The position numbers and the translations under genes are program-made. 64,000 nt of DNA from Thermothelomyces thermophilus ATCC 42464 (Eukaryota > Ascomycota > Sordariomycetes > Sordariales > Chaetomiaceae), in contig NC_016473.1 in NCBI RefSeq assembly GCF_000226095.1, forward strand, positions 4,526,001-4,590,000, read 5' to 3'. Below are positions 24,480 to 32,645 of this stretch, piece after piece. Position 1 is the stretch's first letter, and every line of letters begins with the position of its first letter. The notes beneath the pieces are model-generated. The model did not search any database, was not told the origin of the DNA, and worked only from the letters and a program-made list of their open reading frames with translations.

Positions 24480-24490
24480 TTGTTACCACT
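24480..24490 (+). other. Self-complementary primer-binding site of element A
   Basis: TTGTTACCACT lies two bases inside the 5' LTR. It does not begin with TGG as a tRNA-primed site would, but it is the exact reverse complement of AGTGGTAACAA at 24295-24305 in the LTR. This is the arrangement used by Tf1-type elements, in which the 5' end of the mRNA folds back to prime minus-strand DNA. Confidence 0.65.
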
Positions 24491-24504
24491 CCCTTTGTTC
24501 TGTC

Positions 24505-26766
24505 ATGGTTCAGAACGGAGGAGACCTCGACCTCGACACCGACATGGATACCAACGTCACGGCCGAACAACTGCTCGCCCAGCTTGGTCAACTCCAGCAG
24601 CGGATCCAGGAGTTGGACCAGAGAGACAAGGCTGCTCAAGCTCGAATCAAGGAACTCGAGAACCGCGAAAAGTACTCGCAGAAGTTGGTCAACGAGGCCT
24701 ACGCCAAAATCGAGGCACTCGAGGGCGCCAAAGCGAAGCGCATCAAGATCGAACCACCTGGCAAATACGGAGGAACCAAGGAGGATCTCGCAGGATTCTT
24801 GACAAACCTCCGATCCTACTTCCGGCTCAATGACGACAAGTTTCCGGACGACAAAGCCAAAGTCCTCTACGCAGCCACGAGACTAGAGGGCAAGGCACTC
24901 AGATGGTTCGAGCCTACGTGGAACGACTATCTCACCGAGGAAGACGAAGACGACCGAGACGCGTTCACGCAGGCAGTCTTTCGATCCTACGACCGTTTCG
25001 AAGAAGAGCTTCGGAAGGTCTTTGGCGACAAAGACGAGAAAATCCATGCGCAAGAAAGACTCGCCAATCTCCGACAGACCAAGTCAGCAGCCTCCTACGC
25101 CGCACAGTTCAGACAGGACATGCTCAAGTCTCAGCTTAACGACGAGGCGTTGATGCAATTGTTCTATAACGGCTTGAAGGAAAAGGTCAAGGACGAGCTG
25201 TACAAGTACGATCGGCCTGAGACTCTGGACGAATACATCGCGCAGGCCATCAGGATCGATGATCGACTCTACGCACGAGAGCAGCAGAAACGAGGTCGAA
25301 TGAACGGAACCACGGTTAAGGCCAACGACAAGAAAAAGCGAGCGTACGTCAGTACCTCGTACGGGACGCACCCCGGAGCCATGGATGTGGATGCAGCGCA
25401 GAAGCAGGACCAGAAGAAGACGGCCAAAGACAAGTCTAATGTTACCTGCTACAACTGCGGAAAGAAAGGGCACTACAAGCGAGAATGCCGAAGCCCGAAG
25501 AAAGAATGGAAACCAACCCCTGGAAAGGAAATTGCGGCCATCGACGAAACCACCAAGGACGTCATCGAAGTAGCGGCCACGAGCTACGAAGACAAGGGCA
25601 GTGACACGGACAGTCTCGGACACGACGGCAACGGTGAAGACGAACAAGCACCGTACTCCGAACTGGTCACTGTGGACCCAGAGACAGGTCTTGCCGAATG
25701 GGACATGGCAGGAGAATATGCACCGCCAGTTTCGATTCTCCCAGCCTTGAGGCAGTGGGGTCTCACAGTCACGCAGAGGCGGGATGGATCGTGGACAACC
25801 GACACCCAAGGAATCGAAAGACCCGGACCCAATGCTCTATTCCTCCAGGAACGAATCGAATGGTACCGCAACGAAGTTTTCCGACTCAACACGGAACTGC
25901 GCGAACGGGATGGGCGCTTGACTCGACTCGCCCAGCAGAGCGAAGAGATGAAGGACGAAATGAGGGAACTCCGACGTATCGTGGAAGCCATCAAAGGAGA
26001 ACAGCCTGTGACATATGATGGGCCCGATAGCTACGCCGAGTACCTTGACGATCAGCAACTCAGCAACGACGTGCGGAACCCAGAATACCAGTTCATGCGC
26101 GCGAACCGCGGAAAAGACGAACGCACGTGGGAAAGCTACTGGAAGAAACACTCCTATGTCAGCACTGGAGTACCTACGGTCCACGTACAATGGGAAGGAT
26201 TCGGGAAAGAATTCCAATACCTCCCAGGCGACGCCATGCGACTGCACCCTCGACACGAGGCACATGCGCAAGTGCCCTGGTTTCAGTGTGTGGCACACGA
26301 ATGTCGATATCACTTCCGCGACAAATTCGAAAACAATCATTGGCCGACCCGACAGGAAAACGGGGACGGAGGCTTACGCCCTGTGGAATGGGTCTACGAT
26401 GCAGGAAACAGAGCGGCCGAATTGCTCTGGAAGATCGAAGCCCGCAATTCAGAAAGCATCACGATAGTTCCAAGACGAGCCTGGCCTAGGCACTGCGGAA
26501 CCGGACGAGACACATGGGACTCGTGCTGGAGCAACGATTGCCTCTATCACGCGGACGAAAAGAAATTGCGAATTCGGGAGCTTCAGACGAAGCTATGGCA
26601 CGCACGACGGAAAGCAGAACGGACCCAATGGTGGGAAGCCGCAAGCACTCAATGGCTCACGGAAATGAGCACGATCGACGAAGCCGCTATCAGCCGAACA
26701 ACCGAAGAGGTCAGCACTGACCTGGGAAACGGGTCAGGGCCCTTCGAGGGGCCCGGAAACCATTAA
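24505..26766 (+). CDS. gag: Gag structural protein of element A
   Basis: A 753-aa protein starting 27 bases after the 5' LTR with MVQNGGDLDLDTDMDTNV. A coiled coil (about residues 15-75) precedes the retrotransposon capsid-type domain (about 85-270, including ALRWFEPTWNDYL). A CCHC zinc knuckle, CYNCGKKGHYKREC, is at about 315-328. Unusually, some 420 residues follow the knuckle: an acidic linker, a second coiled coil (about 450-500) and a Trp- and Cys-rich domain with a C-x4-C and nearby His residues (QCVAHECRYHF) of unknown role. The last codons overlap the -1 frameshift signal leading to Pol. In B, C and D the homologous frame is broken by RIP stops. Confidence 0.93.
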   Translation: MVQNGGDLDLDTDMDTNVTAEQLLAQLGQLQQRIQELDQRDKAAQARIKELENREKYSQKLVNEAYAKIEALEGAKAKRIKIEPPGKYGGTKEDLAGFLTNLRSYFRLNDDKFPDDKAKVLYAATRLEGKALRWFEPTWNDYLTEEDEDDRDAFTQAVFRSYDRFEEELRKVFGDKDEKIHAQERLANLRQTKSAASYAAQFRQDMLKSQLNDEALMQLFYNGLKEKVKDELYKYDRPETLDEYIAQAIRIDDRLYAREQQKRGRMNGTTVKANDKKKRAYVSTSYGTHPGAMDVDAAQKQDQKKTAKDKSNVTCYNCGKKGHYKRECRSPKKEWKPTPGKEIAAIDETTKDVIEVAATSYEDKGSDTDSLGHDGNGEDEQAPYSELVTVDPETGLAEWDMAGEYAPPVSILPALRQWGLTVTQRRDGSWTTDTQGIERPGPNALFLQERIEWYRNEVFRLNTELRERDGRLTRLAQQSEEMKDEMRELRRIVEAIKGEQPVTYDGPDSYAEYLDDQQLSNDVRNPEYQFMRANRGKDERTWESYWKKHSYVSTGVPTVHVQWEGFGKEFQYLPGDAMRLHPRHEAHAQVPWFQCVAHECRYHFRDKFENNHWPTRQENGDGGLRPVEWVYDAGNRAAELLWKIEARNSESITIVPRRAWPRHCGTGRDTWDSCWSNDCLYHADEKKLRIRELQTKLWHARRKAERTQWWEAASTQWLTEMSTIDEAAISRTTEEVSTDLGNGSGPFEGPGNH
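26724..26754 (+). promoter_or_regulatory. Programmed -1 ribosomal frameshift signal between gag and pol
   Basis: The heptamer G GGA AAC (26724-26730) is in the correct zero-frame phase. It is followed by a 6-base spacer and an all-GC 6-bp hairpin, GGGCCC (26737-26742) with GGGCCC (26749-26754), and a six-base loop. Pol lies in the -1 frame and is open from 26721, giving a 46-base overlap with gag. No ATG is available near the start of pol; the first candidate is GTG at 26772. Confidence 0.8.
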
Positions 26767-29700
26767 CGCCCGTGCAGCGGCAAGTGGTAGCGCAGTACAG
26801 GAGGAACTGGCGCAAGGGACCACTATATCGAGACCTCCCGGCAGAAACATGGGAAATCGCTGCAATCTTTGGACGACGGCGGCAAGACAAGCGACTGTGG
26901 ATAACAGCACAATGGAGACAGCACGAAATGCTCGCACTAGTGGACAGTGGAGCAGAGATGAATCTGATTTCGCCGACACTTGTGAATCAGCTACGGATAC
27001 CCTGGAGAATGAAGCGGAAGCATGGCATAGTCAAAGGGCCATTTCCGACGCAATGGGTACGCAGAGAGACCGAACCGATCGACATCACTGTGGCAGGGAA
27101 GACCACAGCAGTCGTATTCAGCATCGTGGACATGGGCAACGACAAAGACATGATATTGGGGTTACCATGGCATGAAGATTACGACCCGGACATCAGCTGG
27201 AAGAATGGTGGCCACCTGCGACCCCGAACGGAGTCGTATTCGACCAGCAAGATGGGGAGCGCGCAAGGATCGCGAGCGGACGATGCTCAAGGAAAGGCAT
27301 GTCCTACGGATCCACCGCAAGAGACGGACAGTGGCAGGCAGACCACTACGGACTCTGGAAGAGGCGGCACAACGACATCGATATTGCGACAGGAGGAACG
27401 AGCTGAATCGCCGATAGCTGTTCTCTCCGTTGACGAATGCGGAGCACTGCAATTGGAGCAGTGGGTTGAGACAGGAGAAATCGCCAGTATCGCCATGGAC
27501 GGAACCAAGTTCGCATACTATCAGAAAACCGAGAGACGAGACAAGACTGGGGAAGTACCGAAGGAGTATGAGGGACACCCAGCATTCGAACCGAAACATC
27601 TGGAAGGATTACCAGAACACGGCCCATGGGATCACGAGATCAAGCTCAAGGAAGGAGCACGACTGAAGTTCTTCAAGATTTACCACACGAGCCAGACGCA
27701 GAACGAAGAACTTAAGCGATATTTGGAGGAGAACCTTCGAAGAGGACATATCCGCCCGTCGACATCGCCAGCAGGCTACCCAATCCTGTTTGTGCCAAAG
27801 AAAGACGGAAAGCTACGGTTATGTGTCGACTATCGGCAACTCAACGAACAGACCGTGAAAAACCGATACCCGTTACCGCTGATCTCACGGCTCCGAGATC
27901 AGTTGGCAGGAGCCCAATATTTCACGCGTCTTGACTTGCCATCGGCCTACAACCACATACGGATCAAAGAAGGCGACGAGTGGAAAACGGCCTTTAGGAC
28001 ACCCTATGGCCACTACGAGTACCTCGTCATGCCATTCGGACTTACGAACGCGCCGGCAACGTTCCAAGCCCTGATTGATCAAGCTATCCAACCCTTTCTC
28101 GACAAATTTGCGGTATGTTATCTCGACGACATACTCATCTTCTCCAAGACGATGGACGAACACCGGAGGCACGTGAAAGCAGTGCTGGACGCGCTGCACG
28201 CGTACAAGCTATCAGTCAACAAGGAAAAGAGCGAATTCCATGTCAGGAAGACAGTCTTTTTGGGATACGAAATATCCCCCGGACAAATCCGGATGGAACC
28301 TTCAAAGGTTGAAGCCATCAAGAATTGGCCACAACCAGCGTCAGCCACGGAAGTACGAAGTTTCATCGGATTTGCGAACTTCTACCGGATGTTCATCAGG
28401 AACTTTGGAGCGATCGCACGACCTTTGCACGAACTCACCAAGAAGAATGCTGAATTCCAATGGGAAGAGCAACACGAGCAAGCATTCACGCAAATCCGCG
28501 ACGCCATTACCGAAGATCCAGTACTGGTACTGCCAGACCCCAAGAAGCCATTCGAGGTGGAAACGGACGCTTCAGACTACGCCATCGGAGGACAATTGGG
28601 ACAACGAGACGAACAAGGGAAGCTACATCCTGTAGCCTTCTTTTCAAAGAAGCTCGACGGACCACGTCTCAATTATCCGATCCACGACAAGGAACTACTT
28701 GCGATTGTCGAAGCTTTCAAGGAATGGCGACCATACCTCAGCGGCACGATTGAACCGGTACAAGTGTATACGGATCACAAGAACTTGCGATACTTCACGA
28801 CGACGAAGGAACTCAACGGACGACAAATACGATGGGCAGAATTCCTCGCGGAATTCAACTTCGAGATCCGCTACAAGAAGGGCAAAGAAAACGCACGAGC
28901 AGACATTTTAAGCCGACGAACGGATCACACGAAAGGACGAACGGGAACAACACCACCGTTGTTCAAGGAACGAACAGACGGGACGTTGCACCACGAAACG
29001 CAGACACCCGTGGAAGATGATCCACTTGACTCGTTCCTAGAATGCTGCGCAATCTTTCGAGAGGAAAGGATCAACGAGGCACAGTATCAAGCAGCACCCG
29101 GACCAGTGGTACCTGACGGAGTGGAAGAAAGAGATGGGAAACTCTGGTACCGAGACAAAGCGTACATCCACGACAAGGATCAACAGCTGCGAATGATTCG
29201 AGAACTCCACGAATCAAAACTCGGAGGACACAAAGGAGTCACGAAGACTGTCGCACAAGTCAAGAAGCACTACGACTTTCCACAGTTAACGGCACGAGTT
29301 AAGGAAGTCGTACGGAACTGCGACATCTGCAATCGGAGCAAAACGGCACGACACAAGCCGTACGGGCTACTTCAGCCACTACCAACAGCTGACAAACCAT
29401 GGAGTTCAGTTGCGATGGACTTCATCACGAAGCTGCCAGAATCCAAGGACACAGCCACAGGAGTGACCTACGACAGTATTCTTACTGTAGTAGATCGCCT
29501 GACTAAGTGGGCATATTTCTTTCCCTACAAGGAGTCCTGGACAGCGGAACAGTTGGCAGACGTGATCTATCGGCAAGTTGCATCAGTGCATGCTTGGCCG
29601 CAAGAATGGATCACCGACAGAGACACCAAGTTCGCATCGAAGTTCTGGCAAGCGTTAATGCAACGATTAGGCGTCAACAGCAAGCTGTCAACGGCATATC

Positions 29701-30515
29701 ACCCGCAGACCGACGGACAAACGGAGCGACTAAACCAAGTTGTTGAGCAATACCTCCGCTCTTACGTCAATTACCAACAAGACGACTGGGTCATGCTGTT
29801 ACCAACAGCACAACTCGCCTACAACACGACGCCGACAGAAACGACCAAAGTCACACCGTTCTTCGCGAACTACGGATATGAAGCAGACCTTAGGCAAGGA
29901 CCAGAGGTCACAGTGCCGAGAGCAGCAGTCAAAGCAGAACAGATGCACGCACTGCATGAAAAGCTCAAAAAGGAACTCGAGTTTGTCAAGACCAGAATGA
30001 AGAACTACTACGACAAACACAGGCTCGAGGGACCTCGCCTAGAGAGGGGAGACAAAGTCTACCTGATCGCACGAAACTTGCGAACCAAACGACCAAGCAC
30101 GAAGCTGGACTTCAAGAAGGTCGGACCCTTCGTTATCAAAGAACGAATCTCGACATCCAACTACCGACTATCGTTACCGTCATCTATGCGACTACGGACG
30201 GATGTTTTTCATATTTCACTTCTCGAACCAGCACCAAAGAACGCCAAGGTTGCCACGCACATCGAAGCAGAGGACGAAGAGGAAGAATGGGACGTCGAAG
30301 AAATTCTGGATTCACGCATCATCAACGGGGAACTGCAGTACCTGGTCAAATGGCTTGATTTTGGACCAGAGGACAACTCATGGGAACCAGTCAAGAATTT
30401 GAACTGCCCTGAGAAACTGGAACAGTTCCACCGGCAGAATCCGGATCGACCAAAGGAAAACCCGGGACAGAACCAAAGACGGCGCCCCAGTCGACAGCAT
30501 CGACGGCATCATTAA
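26730..30515 (+). CDS. pol: Pol polyprotein of element A: protease, RT, RNase H, integrase, chromodomain
   Basis: Read from the frameshift site, 1261 residues. The aspartic protease motif LVDSGAEMNLIS is near 26937. RT has FVPKKDGKLRLCVDYRQLN and the YLDD active site at 28119-28130. RNase H starts near ETDASDYAIGGQL (about 28560). The integrase has an HHCC zinc domain (ending CDICNRSK), then the DDE core: Asp in AMDFITKLP, Asp in ITDRDTKF, and Glu in GQTERLNQ. The C-terminus ends in a chromodomain (VEEILDSRIINGELQYLVKW, with DNSWEPVKNL), which in chromoviruses directs integration to marked heterochromatin. All catalytic residues appear intact. The last 125 bases are overlapped on the other strand by the antisense gene. 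Confidence 0.95.
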   Translation, partial: RVRALRGARKPLTPVQRQVVAQYRRNWRKGPLYRDLPAETWEIAAIFGRRRQDKRLWITAQWRQHEMLALVDSGAEMNLISPTLVNQLRIPWRMKRKHGIVKGPFPTQWVRRETEPIDITVAGKTTAVVFSIVDMGNDKDMILGLPWHEDYDPDISWKNGGHLRPRTESYSTSKMGSAQGSRADDAQGKACPTDPPQETDSGRQTTTDSGRGGTTTSILRQEERAESPIAVLSVDECGALQLEQWVETGEIASIAMDGTKFAYYQKTERRDKTGEVPKEYEGHPAFEPKHLEGLPEHGPWDHEIKLKEGARLKFFKIYHTSQTQNEELKRYLEENLRRGHIRPSTSPAGYPILFVPKKDGKLRLCVDYRQLNEQTVKNRYPLPLISRLRDQLAGAQYFTRLDLPSAYNHIRIKEGDEWKTAFRTPYGHYEYLVMPFGLTNAPATFQALIDQAIQPFLDKFAVCYLDDILIFSKTMDEHRRHVKAVLDALHAYKLSVNKEKSEFHVRKTVFLGYEISPGQIRMEPSKVEAIKNWPQPASATEVRSFIGFANFYRMFIRNFGAIARPLHELTKKNAEFQWEEQHEQAFTQIRDAITEDPVLVLPDPKKPFEVETDASDYAIGGQLGQRDEQGKLHPVAFFSKKLDGPRLNYPIHDKELLAIVEAFKEWRPYLSGTIEPVQVYTDHKNLRYFTTTKELNGRQIRWAEFLAEFNFEIRYKKGKENARADILSRRTDHTKGRTGTTPPLFKERTDGTLHHETQTPVEDDPLDSFLECCAIFREERINEAQYQAAPGPVVPDGVEERDGKLWYRDKAYIHDKDQQLRMIRELHESKLGGHKGVTKTVAQVKKHYDFPQLTARVKEVVRNCDICNRSKTARHKPYGLLQPLPTADKPWSSVAMDFITKLPESKDTATGVTYDSILTVVDRLTKWAYFFPYKESWTAEQLADVIYRQVASVHAWPQEWITDRDTKFASKFWQALMQRLGVNSKLSTAYHPQTDGQTERLNQVVEQYLRSYVNYQQDDWVMLLPTAQLAYNTTPTETTKVTPFFANYGYEADLRQGPEVTVPRAAVKAEQMHALHEKLKKELEFVKTRMKNYYDKHRLEGPRLERGDKVYLIARNLRTKRPSTKLDFKKVGPFVIKERISTSNYRLSLPSSMRLRTDVFHISLLEPAPKNAKVATHIEAEDEEEEWDVEEILDSRIINGELQYLVKWLDFGPEDNSWEPVKNLNCPEKLEQFHRQNPDRPKENPGQNQRRRPSRQHRRHH

Positions 30516-31053
30516 TCTGTGACGAGGGCATAGCAGGCGTCTCTTGCCGCTCAACCTCCTCCAACTCGTCCAAGGTCGACAGACCACGCGCCACCATGTC
30601 GGCACCTTTCTCCACCAAAAACTCCTTCTGCTGACGAAGACGCCGGAGCCGCGCAAGCTTTTCGGACAACTCGCGCTGGGCTTCTTCCAGACGGCGTTGA
30701 GATTCATCCAGCTCAAGTTCGGCACGACGTTCAGCATCCTTGATACGACGCTGCTCCTGGAGAATGCGATCCACTAGAACGAACATCAGGAATCACATTC
30801 AAAAAAAAAAAAAAAAAAAAAAAAAGAAGAAGAAAACGTGCTTACAGGAAGAAAGCGGTATGCCAGAGCCATCGCAAGAACGACCTCGACGAACGCAGGC
30901 TTCGCAACGCTTCGTACGCGCGATCATTTTGCAAACGAGGCCTTGCGACGCGCACCAAGAGCAAGGCATAACGACAAAACCGTTCTCAGCGATGTTCTGA
31001 GCAAGGGAAGCACGGTAACGTGCAGAATGCGACTTCCGTTTCTCTATCGGCAT
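30391..31053 (-). CDS. Antisense two-exon gene inside element A: Cys6 zinc-cluster plus coiled-coil protein
   Basis: On the strand opposite to gag-pol, exon 1 (31053-30846) and exon 2 (30773-30391) are joined by a 72-nt intron with donor GTAAGC, a long T run and acceptor CTAG; phases match and give 196 aa. Exon 1 encodes SARYRASLAQ followed by six cysteines: C-x2-C-x6-C-x8-C-x2-C-x6-C (from PCSWC to GRSC), the spacing of the fungal Zn(II)2Cys6 DNA-binding cluster, though the usual basic residues between Cys2 and Cys3 are missing. Exon 2 encodes a coiled coil (LDRILQEQRRIKDAERRAEL, then LARLRRLRQQKEFL) and a short acidic tail. A start at 31104 would add 17 residues. The same architecture is recoverable in B, C and D. 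The function is unknown; a regulator of the element or its host is my inference. Confidence 0.75.
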
Positions 31054-31165
31054 TTTGTCAACATGGCGACCACGACGCAGAAACAGGGAGAATGCAGTAC
31101 TCACAAGCGAAGGGTTGTTGGCGCTATTTGAAACGGCCTAAGAGGGCTTTCGGGTCGAAAGCCTT

Positions 31166-31175
31166 GAAGGAGGGG
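31166..31175 (+). other. Polypurine tract of element A
   Basis: GAAGGAGGGG, ending five bases before the 3' LTR, is the expected primer site for plus-strand DNA synthesis. Confidence 0.75.
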
Positions 31176-31180
31176 CATCG

Positions 31181-31629
31181 TGTCACGAATAAGCACATGG
31201 GCGGCCTGGCAGGCTGCAGCCAGGACGCGGGACATTCCGACAGCCAATCACTTGACGGACCAATCAGAAGATTATCACCGCCAAGACTAAGGTCTTCACT
31301 GGTGATAATAACATGTCACCGTCGACAACGCAGAATCACGAAGTGAAAGGAGGAGTGGTACTGGTGATAACTATTGAAGAAGGACAGACAATTATGTATA
31401 TATAGCTAGCTAGTCACTCGTTATGGTGGACTCTGGGAAGTTCACCAGTGGTAACAATCACAATCACAGTACTCATACCAAGCATTGCTGATTACTGTGA
31501 GAGACAACTCTAAGTGTTGTTGTGAACCCTTTGGCTTCACCGAATCCCTCAGACGACCTGCCTGCTTGTCCTGCTTCACCCACCTCCGTCTGGACCCTTT
31601 CAGAAGAAGTCTGAGTTGGGTTCGTCACA
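31181..31629 (+). repeat. 3' LTR of element A
   Basis: Same length as the 5' LTR (449 bp) and, by eye, identical to it along its whole length. It is followed by the duplication GAGAG and then the 5'-truncated end of the LINE. Confidence 0.95.
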
Positions 31630-31680
31630 GAGAGGGGTGACCCCTGGGAGACCCCGGCCCTTACTTCTAAGAAAATGATA

Positions 31681-32185
31681 ATATCGTCGATAAAGACGTA
31701 ATAATAGGAGGAATATAGTTATAATAGCTAATCTATAAACTGTTATATATACGTAGGCAAATTACGATAACCTATAAGCGCTACGGTCGGCTGTTCTAGA
31801 CCGCGAGGGCTAATTAGCGTAAATCTATCTCGATATAAAGGATATACCCTAAATTAATAGAAAAACGATATAGCGTTAATTGCTATAATAAACTTCTTTC
31901 TATATAGAGCTATAATAATTTCTAACTATAGTAGCAGTAGGTAATTATCAGGGATAGTAACCTTATTAAGACTATATAGATTAATGATAACGCGGCCCTT
32001 TATAACGCTCTTTATAGTATACTAGACCACGAAGACAGGATAGGTAAAAGGAGTAGCGTCTCTCGCGAACCGTAATTTACCCTATTAATAGAGGGCGTCG
32101 AAGGTTTTATCTAGGACTTCTCTATCCCTCTAGCTCAATAGGTACACACGGGAACGTACTTTCTAATATTACTAGCCTTCTACGA
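31681..32185 (-). pseudogene. Element E pol remnant: N-terminal half of reverse transcriptase
   Basis: Minus-strand continuation of element E, resuming immediately after the right copy of the LINE duplication. It encodes the RT segment up to YVFIDDIII (the Asp-Asp active site, at 31660-31690), preceded by a YRFSINLGYILYRDRF-like block. It ends at 32185, where element B is inserted. TACGA at 32181-32185 is the left copy of B's duplication. Confidence 0.75.
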
Positions 32186-32618
32186 TGTCACAGAAATATA
32201 CATGCAGATGCCGCCTGAGCCACTGGCACAAACGGGCCAATTAAGCCGAAGGAATGATAGACCAATCAGGACAGGATCACACTTAGCAAGAAATAATCCT
32301 AGCAGAGGATCACTAGCTCATGACATAAGCTAGGTAAGCTAATATAGAGGATCACTATAACTACTAGTAATCCTAGGATTATATATATATATAGATAGTC
32401 ACTCGTTATAATAGACTCTAAGAGTTTACTAGTGATAGCAACCTATCCTATAATTACAGTACTTATACCAAGCATTGCTAATTACTATAAAAGACAACTC
32501 TAGTGTTATTATAAACCCTTTGGCTTTACCAAATCCCTTAGACGACCTGCCTACTTATCCCGCTCAATCTACCTTCGTCTGAACCCTTTTAGAAGAAGTC
32601 TGAGTTAGGTTTATTACA
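32186..32618 (+). repeat. 5' LTR of element B
   Basis: Starts TGTCACAGAAATATACATGC. It is 433 bp and ends TTATTACA, a RIP-altered form of TTCGTCACA. Its left half is unrelated to that of element A; the right half (from the tandem ATAGTCACTCGTTAT block on) is homologous. Confidence 0.9.
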
Positions 32619-32645
32619 CGTTGCTATTACTCCCTTTATTCTATT

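Larger units (their letters stand above)
24029..31629 (+). mobile_element. Element A: intact Ty3/gypsy chromovirus, not RIP-mutated
   Basis: A complete 7601-bp element: 449-bp LTRs at both ends, gag, pol, polypurine tract, and a two-exon gene on the opposite strand. The 5-bp duplication GAGAG is at 24024-24028 and 31630-31634. By eye the two LTRs are identical, so insertion was recent. Coding regions are GC-balanced and open, in sharp contrast to the surrounding AT-rich relatives. It sits inside the LINE, which sits inside element E, making it the third level of nesting. Confidence 0.95.
22421..31665 (-). mobile_element. 5'-truncated Tad1-like LINE (non-LTR retrotransposon), split by element A
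   Basis: The two ends are bounded by a 15-bp direct repeat, TCTAAGAAAATGATA, at 22406-22420 and 31666-31680; long variable duplications are typical of target-primed reverse transcription. The 3' end (left side, minus strand) finishes in a TAA-repeat tail (plus-strand TTATTATTATTATTA at 22421-22435) in place of poly-A. Only about 1.64 kb of LINE remains: 22421-24028 plus 31635-31665 on the other side of element A. The insertion cut element E exactly at the FIDDI reverse-transcriptase active-site codons. Base composition is much less RIP-affected than element E. Confidence 0.88.

Noticed and set aside
24478-24495. tRNA-type primer-binding site in element A
   Set aside because: No TGG follows the LTR end; the self-complementary 11-mer fits better.
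26772-30515. Pol as an independent gene starting at the GTG codon at 26772
   Set aside because: The frame is open upstream to 26721 and a complete -1 frameshift signal overlaps the gag end, so fusion by frameshifting is more likely.
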